Below are positions 51,131-60,196 of a stretch of DNA of 64,000 nucleotides, in pieces (position 1 is the stretch's first letter; each line of letters starts with the position of its first letter). The position numbers and the translations under genes are program-made. The notes beneath the pieces are model-generated. The model had not been told where the DNA came from. It was given only the letters and a program-made list of their open reading frames with translations, and made no database searches. The DNA lies in contig NC_016940.1 of the NCBI RefSeq assembly GCF_000250635.1, positions 1,777,001-1,841,000 of the forward strand, given 5' to 3'. This stretch comes from Saprospira grandis str. Lewin (lineage in GTDB: Bacteria; Bacteroidota; Bacteroidia; Chitinophagales; Saprospiraceae).

Positions 51131-53272
51131 ATGAACTATTTAGACGTAGACATTTGTGCGCAAACGCCTTACTACAAGCAAGAAAAAGCGGCTTCATCGA
51201 CATGGGAAAATGCCGAGCAAATCCCTTTAAAAACTCGTTTTTCCGAGGAAGACATTGCGGGAAACGAGCATCATAAATTTGGGGCTGGCAAAGCTCCTTT
51301 TATTGGAGGACCTTATGCGGGCATGTATCCTTTGCGGCCTTGGACCATTCGGCAATATGCGGGGTTTTCGACCGCGGAGGAATCGAATGCTTTTTATCGC
51401 CGGAACTTGGCGGCGGGGCAAAAGGGCCTTTCTGTAGCCTTTGATTTGGCCACCCACCGCGGCTATGATTCGGACCACCCCAGAGTAAAAGGCGATGTGG
51501 GCAAGGCGGGCGTAGCCATTGATAGCGTGGAAGATATGAAGATCCTCTTTGATCAGATTCCCTTGGACCAGATGTCGGTTTCCATGACCATGAACGGGGC
51601 GGTAATTCCCATTATGGCCTTTTTCATTGTGGCGGCAGAAGAGCAGGGCGTGGCGCAGGAAAAACTTAGTGGGACCATTCAGAATGATATTTTGAAAGAG
51701 TTCATGGTGCGCAACACCTATATTTATCCGCCGGCGGCTTCTATGCGCATCATTGCGGATATATTTGCCTACACCTCTAGCAAAATGCCCAAATTCAACT
51801 CTATTTCGATTAGTGGTTATCATATGCATGAGGCGGGTGCTCCGGCAGATTTGGAATTGGCCTACACCCTAGCCGATGGATTGGAATATATTGAGACCGG
51901 GATTAAAGCGGGCTTAAAAATAGATGATTTTGCGCCTCGTTTGTCCTTCTTTTGGGGCATTGGGATGAATCATTTCATGGAAATTGCGAAAATGCGTGCG
52001 GGTCGGATGCTTTGGGCCAAATTGGTCAAGCAATTCGAGCCAAAGAACCCTAAATCACTGATGCTCAGAACCCATTGTCAGACCTCGGGTTGGAGTTTGA
52101 CCGAGCAAGACCCTTATAACAATGTGGCTCGGACCTGTATTGAGGCCATGGCGGCTGTTTTGGGAGGCACACAATCCCTGCACAGCAACTCCTTTGATGA
52201 GGCCATTGCCTTGCCTACGGACTTCTCGGCTAAAATTGCTCGGGAGACGCAGATTTACATACAGGAAGAGACCAAAGTAACCGATGCCATTGATCCTTGG
52301 GCGGGTTCTTATTATGTAGAATACTTGACTCAAGAATTGATCAATAAAGCTTGGGCGCACATTCAGGAAGTCCGAGAATTGGGAGGTATGGCCAAGGCCA
52401 TAGAAACCGGTTTGCCCAAAATGCGCATTGAAGAAGCGGCGGCTCGCAAGCAAGCTAGAATTGATAGCGGGCGTGAGCAACTGGTGGGCGTTAACTTATT
52501 CCGTTTGGAAAAAGAAGACCCCTTAGACATTTTGGAAGTAGACAACAAGGCGGTAAGAGAGGCACAGCTCAAGCGTTTGGAAGCCATGAAAGCGAGTAGA
52601 GATGAGGCGGCCGTGCAAGAAGCTTTGGCCAAAATCACGGCAGCGGCAGAAAGCGGAGAAGGCAACCTTTTGGCCTTGGCGGTAGAAGCTGCGCGTTTGC
52701 GGGCTAGTTTGGGCGAGATCTCGGCGGCTATGGAAAAAACTTTTGGTCGTTATCAGGCCAGCAACCGCACCATTTCTGGAGTTTATGCTCAGGAAGCATC
52801 GGGTAATGAATACTTTGAGCGGGCGCAGGCCTTGGCCAACCAATACGCCAAAGTAGAGGGTCGTCGTCCTCGTATTATGATTGCCAAATTGGGCCAAGAT
52901 GGGCATGATCGTGGGGCAAAAGTCATAGCAACTGGTTTTGCTGATTTAGGTTTTGATGTGGATATGGGGCCATTATTTCAGACCCCCGAAGAAGCTGCTC
53001 GTCAGGCGGCGGAAAATGACGTCCATATTTTGGGCCTTTCCTCTTTGGCGGGTGGGCATAAAACCTTGGTGCCTGAAAGCATTGCGGCCTTAGCAGCTTT
53101 GGGTCGTCCCGATATTATGGTTGTTGCGGGTGGTGTTATTCCGGCCCAAGACTATGAAGCACTCTATGAAGCGGGAGTAGTGGGTGTATTTGGGCCAGGT
53201 ACTCAGATAGCTCAGGCGGCTATTTCTATTTTGGAGTTGCTTTTAGAGGTACAGGCGGCAGAAGAAGAATAA
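51131..53272 (+). CDS. scpA: Methylmalonyl-CoA mutase large subunit
   Basis: 713 residues. Cobalamin-dependent isomerase converting methylmalonyl-CoA and succinyl-CoA in propionate and odd-chain metabolism. The TIM barrel is marked by [53 protein letters not shown] and [16 protein letters not shown]; the C-terminal B12 domain has the DGHDRG motif (DxHxxG, in [18 protein letters not shown]) with [14 protein letters not shown] and the [17 protein letters not shown] end. The small subunit gene is not next to it. Followed by a strong terminator; transcribed alone. Confidence 0.96.
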   Translation: MNYLDVDICAQTPYYKQEKAASSTWENAEQIPLKTRFSEEDIAGNEHHKFGAGKAPFIGGPYAGMYPLRPWTIRQYAGFSTAEESNAFYRRNLAAGQKGLSVAFDLATHRGYDSDHPRVKGDVGKAGVAIDSVEDMKILFDQIPLDQMSVSMTMNGAVIPIMAFFIVAAEEQGVAQEKLSGTIQNDILKEFMVRNTYIYPPAASMRIIADIFAYTSSKMPKFNSISISGYHMHEAGAPADLELAYTLADGLEYIETGIKAGLKIDDFAPRLSFFWGIGMNHFMEIAKMRAGRMLWAKLVKQFEPKNPKSLMLRTHCQTSGWSLTEQDPYNNVARTCIEAMAAVLGGTQSLHSNSFDEAIALPTDFSAKIARETQIYIQEETKVTDAIDPWAGSYYVEYLTQELINKAWAHIQEVRELGGMAKAIETGLPKMRIEEAAARKQARIDSGREQLVGVNLFRLEKEDPLDILEVDNKAVREAQLKRLEAMKASRDEAAVQEALAKITAAAESGEGNLLALAVEAARLRASLGEISAAMEKTFGRYQASNRTISGVYAQEASGNEYFERAQALANQYAKVEGRRPRIMIAKLGQDGHDRGAKVIATGFADLGFDVDMGPLFQTPEEAARQAAENDVHILGLSSLAGGHKTLVPESIAALAALGRPDIMVVAGGVIPAQDYEALYEAGVVGVFGPGTQIAQAAISILELLLEVQAAEEE

Positions 53273-53306
53273 AATATTTTATTTTTTCAGGTGGCTAAGC
53301 TATTGG

Positions 53307-53346
53307 AAGCTAGTTAGTTTAAAAGAGCTAACTAGCTTTTTTTTAT
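53307..53346 (+). terminator. Terminator of the mutase gene
   Basis: Stem AAGCTAGTTAG / CTAACTAGCTT and a run of eight T. Confidence 0.88.
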
Positions 53347-53424
53347 TGAGGGCTTGTAACCTTAGTCTAGGATTCGGCTTATATAGATGAATTTAAATAC
53401 TACATATCAAAAACCTCCTAGATT

Positions 53425-54381
53425 ATGTACAAGTTATTTTTTGTTTTCACATTTCTAGCATTAAATTTAGGAATGAACGCTCAAAATGTAATTGAGAACT
53501 TAAAAAAGAATCCCAACATTAGTTGGCATCAAACTGCAGTAATTAGTTTTCATACAGAGTTGGGGCAAGCCGCCAAAGCCATACAGCTCTCCAAGGATTC
53601 GAGAAAAAATGTTGTCATCAAGCATCAAATGCCCAGACGACTAGATCGGCGTTTTCAGGATTTTGGTTATCATAAATTTGCTAGTAAAATGATGACAGAA
53701 GCATTTTGGGGGCAGGCCCAAAACAAATGCTATGCAGATCCTCAGCTCAGCCAGTTAATTTCGGTAGAAGAGTTGAATAAAAAGCTAGCGGTTATTGATA
53801 CCATGATTATTTTCGACCAAGAGACGGGAGAAGAAATTGTGCATGTTCATCAGACCACAAAAGGGGCGAATCACATTAGTCACTTCAAATTATTTGTCTG
53901 CTATGCTTACAACAGCAAAACAGAAAACTTTGAGGTCTACCCGATCTCCATTGCGCCTGTGGATGGCTCATTTAATAGTTTGGGCGAGCTCATTAGTGAA
54001 GAAGAAATGTTTTGGATTCCTGTAAACCTTCAGCAGAAGATCAATCCCAATCAGAAAAACCTAGAATGGATTCAGTGGCAGGAAATGGGCTGTTACTTTA
54101 AAGATACAGAAGGCTTGGCCAAAGTAGGGATGCGACAATTGGCTAATTTGCCAGCAAAGGTCAAAGCTCGGCAGGCCAAAACAGAGGCAGCTATGCGATA
54201 TGGAGAAGCCATTAGCCCGGAGCGATTAAAGCTGCTCCAAAAGCTAAAAGCCAAAGATATCCAGGGACTTTACTTTAGTTATTTGTTGGCTTGGGACAAG
54301 AAAAAAGAGCAGTTAATTATGGAAATAGAAGGGCATGCTCCTCTTGCCCATAATGGTCCAATTTACTTTATTCAAAAGTAG
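53425..54381 (+). CDS. Exported protein of unknown function
   Basis: 318 residues with a signal peptide (FFVFTFLALNLGMNAQ). The mature part starts NVIENLKKNPNISWHQTAVI, resembling a peptidoglycan-acting or gliding-type GldN-like pattern weakly, with KHQMPRRLDRRFQDFGYHKF, WGQAQNKCYADPQLSQLI and HISHFKLFVCYAYNSKTENF blocks. Shares these blocks with the gene 116 bases downstream, a tandem paralog. A GldN relation is only suggested by the NCYADPQL-style motif; not asserted. It ends with a terminator of its own. Confidence 0.75.
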   Translation: MYKLFFVFTFLALNLGMNAQNVIENLKKNPNISWHQTAVISFHTELGQAAKAIQLSKDSRKNVVIKHQMPRRLDRRFQDFGYHKFASKMMTEAFWGQAQNKCYADPQLSQLISVEELNKKLAVIDTMIIFDQETGEEIVHVHQTTKGANHISHFKLFVCYAYNSKTENFEVYPISIAPVDGSFNSLGELISEEEMFWIPVNLQQKINPNQKNLEWIQWQEMGCYFKDTEGLAKVGMRQLANLPAKVKARQAKTEAAMRYGEAISPERLKLLQKLKAKDIQGLYFSYLLAWDKKKEQLIMEIEGHAPLAHNGPIYFIQK

Positions 54382-54390
54382 TCAGATGGA

Positions 54391-54423
54391 AAAGCGGCAA
54401 AAATAATTGCCGCTTTTTTTTAT
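54391..54423 (+). terminator. Terminator between the paralogs
   Basis: Stem AAAGCGGCAA / TTGCCGCTTT followed by eight T. Confidence 0.88.
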
Positions 54424-54497
54424 TTGCGCCTGTAACTTTTTGGGCTGGGCTGCTTAAAAAAAACATAACTACCTATTTATAATTTAAATAAATCCCT

Positions 54498-55469
54498 ATG
54501 TACAAATTGCTTTTAACAGCGCTATTCTGCGCTAGCTTTGCCCAAAGTTATGGGCAAGAGATTTTGAATAAAATTAAGCAAAACCCTGATATTAGTTGGG
54601 CGCAAACGACCACCTTAGAATTTCATACAAAGGTAGGCTATCAGAACATGAAACTATCTGGGGGCATGAGTCAAAACTTGGTCGTCAAGCATCAGATGCC
54701 CTTAATTTTAAAAAACAGCTATGATGATTTCAGTTTTCATAGTTTTGCTGGCAAGATAGCCACAAAAGACTTTTGGGGGCAGGCCAAGAACAAATGCTAT
54801 AAAGATCCTCAGCTACAGCAGCTGCTCAGTCCAGATCAGATTGGCAAAAAGATAGCGACAATAGATACCGTTGTTACCTTTGACCCCAAAGATTTCAAAG
54901 AAATTGTTGAATTGGTCCCCACCACTTACAGCAATAGTCATATTAGCCATTTTAAGCTTTTTCTTTGCTACGCCTACAACAGCAAAAGTAAGCAATTAGA
55001 GATCTATCCTATTTCTATGGCGCCAATTGTGGGTCGTTTTGATGCCAAGGGACAACTTGCTGAAGAAGTAGAAACCTTTTGGATTCCTGTAGAGAGCAGA
55101 AAGCAGCTAGACCCCAAGCAAGAAGCCATTAACTGGATACAAAAGCAGCAGCTTAGCTGGACCTTTAAGGGCAATGAGGGACAAAGCATAGTAAAAAAGC
55201 AAACTGTAGCTGAGGCCATCATAGAGCAGGTAGAGGAACTAACAAAAATGGCCAAGGCAAAAAAGGCCTACACTAAATATCCTTTATTTTATGGTGAGCC
55301 TCTTGATGCGGCAAGCATAACGAACCTAAAGGCCAAGCAAGCCGAAGACATCAAAGGCATTTTCTTTAGTTATATTTTAGCTTGGGATGCTCAACAGCAA
55401 AAAGCTATTATTCAAATAGAAGGCTGCTCTCCTATGAGCCGCGGTTGTCTTTATTTTATTGCAGAATAA
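54498..55469 (+). CDS. Exported protein of unknown function (paralog)
   Basis: 323 residues; signal peptide LLTALFCASFAQSYGQ. Aligns throughout with the preceding gene: NPDISWAQTTTLEFHT, VVKHQMPLILKNSYDDFSFH, WGQAKNKCYKDPQLQQLL, HISHFKLFLCYAYNSKSKQL, YPISMAP and FWIPV. The C-terminus is more alanine/lysine-rich. The pair probably arose by tandem duplication; each has its own terminator, so they are separate transcription units. Function unknown. Confidence 0.75.
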   Translation: MYKLLLTALFCASFAQSYGQEILNKIKQNPDISWAQTTTLEFHTKVGYQNMKLSGGMSQNLVVKHQMPLILKNSYDDFSFHSFAGKIATKDFWGQAKNKCYKDPQLQQLLSPDQIGKKIATIDTVVTFDPKDFKEIVELVPTTYSNSHISHFKLFLCYAYNSKSKQLEIYPISMAPIVGRFDAKGQLAEEVETFWIPVESRKQLDPKQEAINWIQKQQLSWTFKGNEGQSIVKKQTVAEAIIEQVEELTKMAKAKKAYTKYPLFYGEPLDAASITNLKAKQAEDIKGIFFSYILAWDAQQQKAIIQIEGCSPMSRGCLYFIAE

Positions 55470-55556
55470 CTTTTATAGCTTTAAGGCAAAAGATGCTATT
55501 TATTGTGACTAGCGAGTATTTTATCTCTTTGGTCTTTCCTTTTGGGCTAAAACAGC

Positions 55557-55586
55557 AAGAGGCCGCCAGTAATCTGGCGGCCTCTT
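55557..55586 (-). terminator. Terminator of the large LRR gene
   Basis: Thirteen-base stem AAGAGGCCGCCAG / CTGGCGGCCTCTT, TAAT loop, lying between convergent genes. The T-rich flank serves both strands. Confidence 0.85.
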
Positions 55587-55591
55587 TTCAT

Positions 55592-57385
55592 TTAGCGTCT
55601 TCCTCTATTTCGTTCCCATTCTCTTTGGGCTTCTTTTCGTTTTCGTTCTTCTTCTTTAGCTTTGCGCTTAGCTTCTAAGCGTTTTTCTTTTTTGCGGAGG
55701 CGGAGCGCTTTTTCCTCTTCTTTAGTGGGCTTAATTTGTTCTCTTAGGCCGGTTAGAATAGGTTGTTTAGCCATAACGAACTCAGAGGCGATATTCTCTT
55801 GAATTTTCTTGAGACGTTTTTGGGTAATTTTATTTCCTGCTAGGTCCAAGAGTTCTAAATTCTTAAAGTAGCGAATACTTTCGGGTAGGTCCATGATCCC
55901 ATTACGTTCTAGGGCCAGGTGGCGAATGGGCCAGCTCCCCATATTATCGGGTAATTCGGAGAGTTGGTTATCATTTAGGCTAATATGTTCAATTTTGGGC
56001 ATTTTAATAATGATGGAGTCATTGACTTCGCTAATCAGGTTGCCATCTAGGTAGAGTGTTTGGAGTTGGGGGGCGGTTTCTAGGGCCTTGGGTAATTTTT
56101 GGAAGGCATTATTTTCTAGGTAAATAGCGGATAGGCGTTTCCAGCCGCTACAATCTAAATCTTCGCTTAGGCGGTTAATTTTGTTATTGGTTAGGAAGAG
56201 AAGTTTTAGATTTTTCAGGCCGCCAAAGCTGCTAGGTAGATTAGCAATTTGGTTATCATTCATATAGAGTTCTTCCAGTTGGTAGAGCGTGCCCATACTA
56301 TCGGGCAGGCTAGTCATTGCATTATTATTAAGGAAGAGTTCTCGGAGTTCTTTGCAATTTCCGATCCCTGAGGGCAGGCTAGTTAATTGATTATCGCTGA
56401 GGTATAGATTTTCTAGGGCCCTTAGCTCGCCAAAGTTTATGGGCAAAACAGTCAATTGATTAGAATCGAGATAGAGTTTGCGCAAGGCTTTGAGTTGGCC
56501 AAAATTTTTGGGTAATTGTTTCAGCTGATTGTGTTCTAGGCGGAGCAGCTCTAGTTTTTGGAGTTGGCCGATGCTTTCGGGGAGTCTTTGGAGTTGATTA
56601 TGTTCTACACAGAGTTTAACGAGGTTGCGGCTGCTACCAATTTGGGGCGGTAGTTCTTGCAATTCGTTATGGGCGGCAAAAAGGAAGGTCAATTTTTTGA
56701 GATAGATGAGGGCCTCGGGTAATTTTTTGAGGCGGTTATCATCTATGGCAAGGACCTCTAGGGCCGAGGCGCCGCTAAGGGTTTCGGGCAGGTACTGCAA
56801 TTGGTTTTTATCTAGCAGTAGGCTGCGCAGGCGTTTGAGTTTGCCTAAGGTTTCGGGAATAGACTGTAGTTGATTATTTTCTGCGGCGATGAAGGCCAGT
56901 TTTCTAATTTCTGCCAAGTTATTGGGCAGCATACGGAGTTCGTTGCCATCAATATATAGGCGGCGCAGATTGCGCAGGCCCTTAATTTTTTCGGGCAGAT
57001 ATTGGAGTTGATTATTAGAGAGGCGGAGCTCTTCTAGATAGGGTAAATCAAAGAGGCCATCGGGTAATTCTTTGAGGTAATTATTTTCTAGGTTGAGAAA
57101 GAAAAGATGGCGAAACTCTCGGATACTATCGCCTAGGCTAACCAAAGAGTCATTGCTAAGGTCTAGGCGGTGTACTCGGTCCTTAACCTCCATAGCGGTT
57201 TCTATGCTATAATAAGTAATAGCATCTTGGTAGGCATAGTTTCGGTGTTCCCAAAAGGCCATAGTATCGGCAGCAGTATTGAGATACATAGGAAGTTTTC
57301 GGATGAGGCTACCTTGAGCCTGGGCCATTTGGAGGGCCATAGAACTGAAAGCAAAGAGCAGAAGAAGGCGATAAAAGCTTTTCAT
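55592..57385 (-). CDS. Large exported leucine-rich-repeat protein
   Basis: 597 residues from the ATG at 57385 (earlier in-frame ATGs lie before the signal peptide). Signal peptide (LLLLFAFSSMALQMAQAQG), then about 18-19 LRR units of 23 residues (LxxLxLxxNxLxxLPExI) over roughly residues 70-530, and a basic Lys/Arg/Glu-rich tail (LRLRKKEKRLEAKRKAKEEE). No membrane anchor is seen. It is longer and more regular than the pair at 6.7-10 kb, so not a direct copy. Binding of a surface ligand is inferred. Confidence 0.92.
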   Translation of the reverse strand: MKSFYRLLLLFAFSSMALQMAQAQGSLIRKLPMYLNTAADTMAFWEHRNYAYQDAITYYSIETAMEVKDRVHRLDLSNDSLVSLGDSIREFRHLFFLNLENNYLKELPDGLFDLPYLEELRLSNNQLQYLPEKIKGLRNLRRLYIDGNELRMLPNNLAEIRKLAFIAAENNQLQSIPETLGKLKRLRSLLLDKNQLQYLPETLSGASALEVLAIDDNRLKKLPEALIYLKKLTFLFAAHNELQELPPQIGSSRNLVKLCVEHNQLQRLPESIGQLQKLELLRLEHNQLKQLPKNFGQLKALRKLYLDSNQLTVLPINFGELRALENLYLSDNQLTSLPSGIGNCKELRELFLNNNAMTSLPDSMGTLYQLEELYMNDNQIANLPSSFGGLKNLKLLFLTNNKINRLSEDLDCSGWKRLSAIYLENNAFQKLPKALETAPQLQTLYLDGNLISEVNDSIIIKMPKIEHISLNDNQLSELPDNMGSWPIRHLALERNGIMDLPESIRYFKNLELLDLAGNKITQKRLKKIQENIASEFVMAKQPILTGLREQIKPTKEEEKALRLRKKEKRLEAKRKAKEEERKRKEAQREWERNRGRR

Positions 57386-57479
57386 GAGCATCATATAAAA
57401 TTGGGTATTCAAAGAAAGTTAGCGGCTAGTGTAATTTAGGCAAAAGTCTGATGTTTGGTCCTATGGCCGGAGGCCAAAC

Positions 57480-57592
57480 GGCCTAGCGATGCGAAAGGGG
57501 GCGGCGAAGCCGCAGACCCAGGCCGTCAGGCCGCAGGGCCGAGCAGACCTGCGAGCCCTGAAGCGTAGCGCCCGCCAAAGGCGGGAGGCCCC
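57480..57592 (-). repeat. Structured intergenic repeat, copy 23 (type I)
   Basis: Minus-strand GGGGCCTCC to CTAGGCC with arms GCCCGCC/GGCGGG-type and GGCC-TGAC-GGCC. The tail continues to TAGGACCAAAC at about 57455, close to the CTGGACCA motif of other copies. Confidence 0.85.
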
Positions 57593-57596
57593 AAAA

Positions 57597-57628
57597 AAAA
57601 GCCCAACACCTATAGCGTCTGGGCTTTT
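57597..57628 (-). terminator. Terminator of the channel gene
   Basis: Stem AAAAGCCCA / TGGGCTTTT with a 14-base loop, next to repeat copy 23; the A run gives Ts on the minus strand. Confidence 0.65.
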
Positions 57629-57670
57629 GTATATCTTAAAGATAAGATTTTTTTCAAAAGATGGCCTTAT

Positions 57671-58576
57671 TTAGACCTTGGGTCTTTTATTGATGCGAGT
57701 TCGTTTGGGTTTGTCTCCGCCATTTCCTCCATTTCCGCCCTCTTCTTTTTCTTTTTTGGCATCGAGGACCATTTGGAAATTATTGACGATAGCACCGACG
57801 ACCAAGTTCATCAGGAGGTAAGCGGCGATAATCATCCAGGAGACATGATAGAGTGTTTTGACCCAGTTGGGCACATCGGGGGCGACCACATTTCGGCCAT
57901 TGGCTTTGGTATACTCATTATCGAGCATATTGTAGCGCAGGTCGGTCCAGTCTTCTCCGGTTAGGATTCTAAAGAGCGTAAAAAAGGCCTCTCCCATATC
58001 CTTATAGGGATCGGGGTTGCTGATAGTCAGCGCTAGGTGGTCTGATTCGGCATAATCTGGATTCTTGAAGAGCGAAACGCCGATGATGGCATAGATGTAC
58101 ATAATCAAGAAAAAGAGGACCGCGATATAGGAAAGCGAGCGAACGGAGCGGACCAAAACGGCCACCAGCACTTGCATTTCTTCTACGGCTCGGATAGATC
58201 GGGTAAGTTGCACGACTCGAAGCACCCGCAGAGTAGCCCAGACACTATTCTGGCCATTTTTTTCGCTAGCCATAATAATATCGGCGACTTCGGGAACGAC
58301 GCCCAGCACCAGGATGATAATATCGAAATAGTTCCAGCCATCGGAGAGGAACTGCTTTGTGCTTGTTCTACCCACCCAGCGCAGCCAGATCTCTCCAAAG
58401 AAGACAAAGAGAATAAAGAGCTGCACATAATGCAACCATTCTGGAGCCCATTCATAGGTTTGGATACCAATGAGGAGACCATTGACAACGATAGCTGCGA
58501 GAATGCCAAAATTAAATAGATTGGTGCGGATAATAGAGCGTGCGAACTCTTGTAATCCTTTAGAGGAACTGCTCAT
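57671..58576 (-). CDS. Voltage-gated cation channel (single-domain, six-helix)
   Basis: 301 residues. Six-helix ion_trans family: S1 LFNFGILAAIVVNGLLIGIQ, S2 YVQLFILFVFFGEIWLRW, S3 WNYFDIIILVLGVVPEVADI, S4 with Arg every third residue (LRVLRVVQLTRSIRAVEEM), S5 LSYIAVLFFLIMYIYAIIGV, pore FFTLFRILTGEDWTDLRYNM, S6 VSWMIIAAYLLMNLVVGAIV. The filter TGEDW differs from NaChBac (LESWS) and recalls an animal-type TxExW filter, so selectivity (Na or Ca) is not predictable here. The C-terminal tail is a charged coiled coil (DAKKEKEEGG) with basic residues. Confidence 0.92.
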   Translation of the reverse strand: MSSSSKGLQEFARSIIRTNLFNFGILAAIVVNGLLIGIQTYEWAPEWLHYVQLFILFVFFGEIWLRWVGRTSTKQFLSDGWNYFDIIILVLGVVPEVADIIMASEKNGQNSVWATLRVLRVVQLTRSIRAVEEMQVLVAVLVRSVRSLSYIAVLFFLIMYIYAIIGVSLFKNPDYAESDHLALTISNPDPYKDMGEAFFTLFRILTGEDWTDLRYNMLDNEYTKANGRNVVAPDVPNWVKTLYHVSWMIIAAYLLMNLVVGAIVNNFQMVLDAKKEKEEGGNGGNGGDKPKRTRINKRPKV

Positions 58577-58699
58577 AGGGCTGTTTCTTTTTTGCTTAGC
58601 AGTGTGATTGGTTCAATAGTGTTAGGTAGGTGTAGCACAGAACTTAAAATTAGTAATTTATTATATAAGGCTTGTATTCCGAGGCTTTTAATTTAATAT

Positions 58700-60055
58700 T
58701 TAGAGTGTTTTCCCTTCTTTGCGTAATTCTTTGCGCAAGCCTTCTTCTATATCTTCCATGGCTATTTTATCTTGGCCTCTACTTAGGGCCGAGAGCGAGC
58801 AATAGCGCAGGATGTTAATGATACTACCCCCTGCAATTTTATGGTCGTTGGCCAATTGGTGAAAATCTACATCATCTTCTAGCTGTAGGCCTTCAAAGCT
58901 ATTGCGCCAAAGGCGGAGGCGTTGTTCGTAATTGGGCGTGGGAAAATAGATCATGGATTGGAAGCGGCGAGTAAAGGCGATATCCATATTGGCCTTGAGG
59001 TTGGTGGCCAAAATAATCACCCCAGAGTAGTCTTCTACTCTTTGGAGCAGATAAGCCACCTCTTGGTTGGCATGTCGATCTTTAGAATCGGAGGCATTGG
59101 TCCGTTTGCCAAATAGAGCATCGGCTTCATCAAAAAAGAGGATCCAGTTTTTGTTTTCGGCCTGATCGAAGATGTTGGCCATATTTTTTTCGGTTTCTCC
59201 AATATATTTAGAGACCACCTGAGAGAGGTCTACTCTATAGACATCTAGGCCCATACTTTTGCCCAATAAGCAAGCGGTTAGGGTTTTACCCGTACCTGGA
59301 GGGCCATAAAAAAGGGCACGATAGCCTCTTTTGAGTAGCTTTTTAAGGCCCCAATCGTTCATGATTTTATCTTCATGCTCTAGCCAGGCCGTAATTTCAG
59401 AAACCTCGGCCAAAACATGGGGGTCTAGGACCAAATCGGCCCAATCTAAACGAGTGCTGAGCAATTTGGCCGGAAAAGTCGTACTAAAATCAGGTTTGTA
59501 GGGCTGCCCGCTCGTAAGCCGCATCAGGTATTCCTCAGAAATCTCTAAAGGGTTACTCAATACGGGCTCTCGGTATTGGCCCTTTTGTAGGTCGAGCTTG
59601 AGAATGCCCAATTTAGAAAAATAGTGGCTGGGCCGAAATAACTCTAGCACTTCTATGCGCTTGGCCACATTGTTTCCCGCAATGATAAAGGCCGCCGTTT
59701 CTCCTGTGGGAAGAAACCCGCTGTGGCGCTTGCCCACCAAGCCCCCAAATTGCGTGTAAATGCGCTCGTAACTCTTGTTTTTAGTGAAAAAGAGATCCAA
59801 AATCTCGGGCCGAATATGCGGACAAAGACTTAAGATCAAGACTAAACGCTCATCAGAGCTCATGGCAAAATGCCGTATGCACTGCGCATAAACCGAATTG
59901 TCTTGGCTAATGTCTGGCGGCAAGATTTCATAGATGTCTTGGTTGGGCCGCTGGCTTTCTATAGATATTTTATAGCGAAGTTTCAATACCGACTTTAACC
60001 AATTGAGTTCTCGGCTAAGCGTTTTTGCATTGTTTCGCATTCTCTGATGCATCAT
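58700..60055 (-). CDS. Orphan AAA+ ATPase
   Basis: 451 residues from the ATG at 60055; the frame extends to 60133 with a TTG, but that part overlaps a terminator of the upstream gene. A helical N-terminal region (RELNWLKSVLKLRYKI) is followed by an AAA+ core: Walker A GPPGTGKTLTACLLG, Walker B NWILFFDEADALFG, sensor 1 GVIILATNLK and an arginine finger near FTRRFQSMIYF. The arrangement resembles the ATPases found in extracellular contractile injection clusters (for example Pvc15-like) or CDC48-type regulators; no such cluster is in the window. Function unknown. Confidence 0.85.
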   Translation of the reverse strand: MMHQRMRNNAKTLSRELNWLKSVLKLRYKISIESQRPNQDIYEILPPDISQDNSVYAQCIRHFAMSSDERLVLILSLCPHIRPEILDLFFTKNKSYERIYTQFGGLVGKRHSGFLPTGETAAFIIAGNNVAKRIEVLELFRPSHYFSKLGILKLDLQKGQYREPVLSNPLEISEEYLMRLTSGQPYKPDFSTTFPAKLLSTRLDWADLVLDPHVLAEVSEITAWLEHEDKIMNDWGLKKLLKRGYRALFYGPPGTGKTLTACLLGKSMGLDVYRVDLSQVVSKYIGETEKNMANIFDQAENKNWILFFDEADALFGKRTNASDSKDRHANQEVAYLLQRVEDYSGVIILATNLKANMDIAFTRRFQSMIYFPTPNYEQRLRLWRNSFEGLQLEDDVDFHQLANDHKIAGGSIINILRYCSLSALSRGQDKIAMEDIEEGLRKELRKEGKTL

Positions 60056-60136
60056 ATTTTTTTGCTTTAAGACCCCTAAAAAACACATTTTTAGGCAGTT
60101 TTCAAAGCGCTGTTTGTTCTTCTTTTGGGCCAAAAA

Positions 60137-60173
60137 AAGCAGCCCCCTAGCCTTTAAGCTAGAGGACTGCTTT
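60137..60173 (-). terminator. Terminator of the heme-motif gene
   Basis: Stem AAAGCAG..CCTAGC / GCTAG.GG.CTGCTTT with a T run on the minus strand. It overlaps the long form of the ATPase frame, which supports the shorter start for that gene. Confidence 0.75.
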
Positions 60174-60196
60174 CGTTTTAGTCGGTTAGACTTCTT

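Noticed and set aside
60056-60133. Longer start of the AAA+ ATPase
   Set aside because: The extra 26 codons lie next to and beyond a terminator stem of the upstream gene, and its first codon is TTG; ATG at 60055 is preferred.
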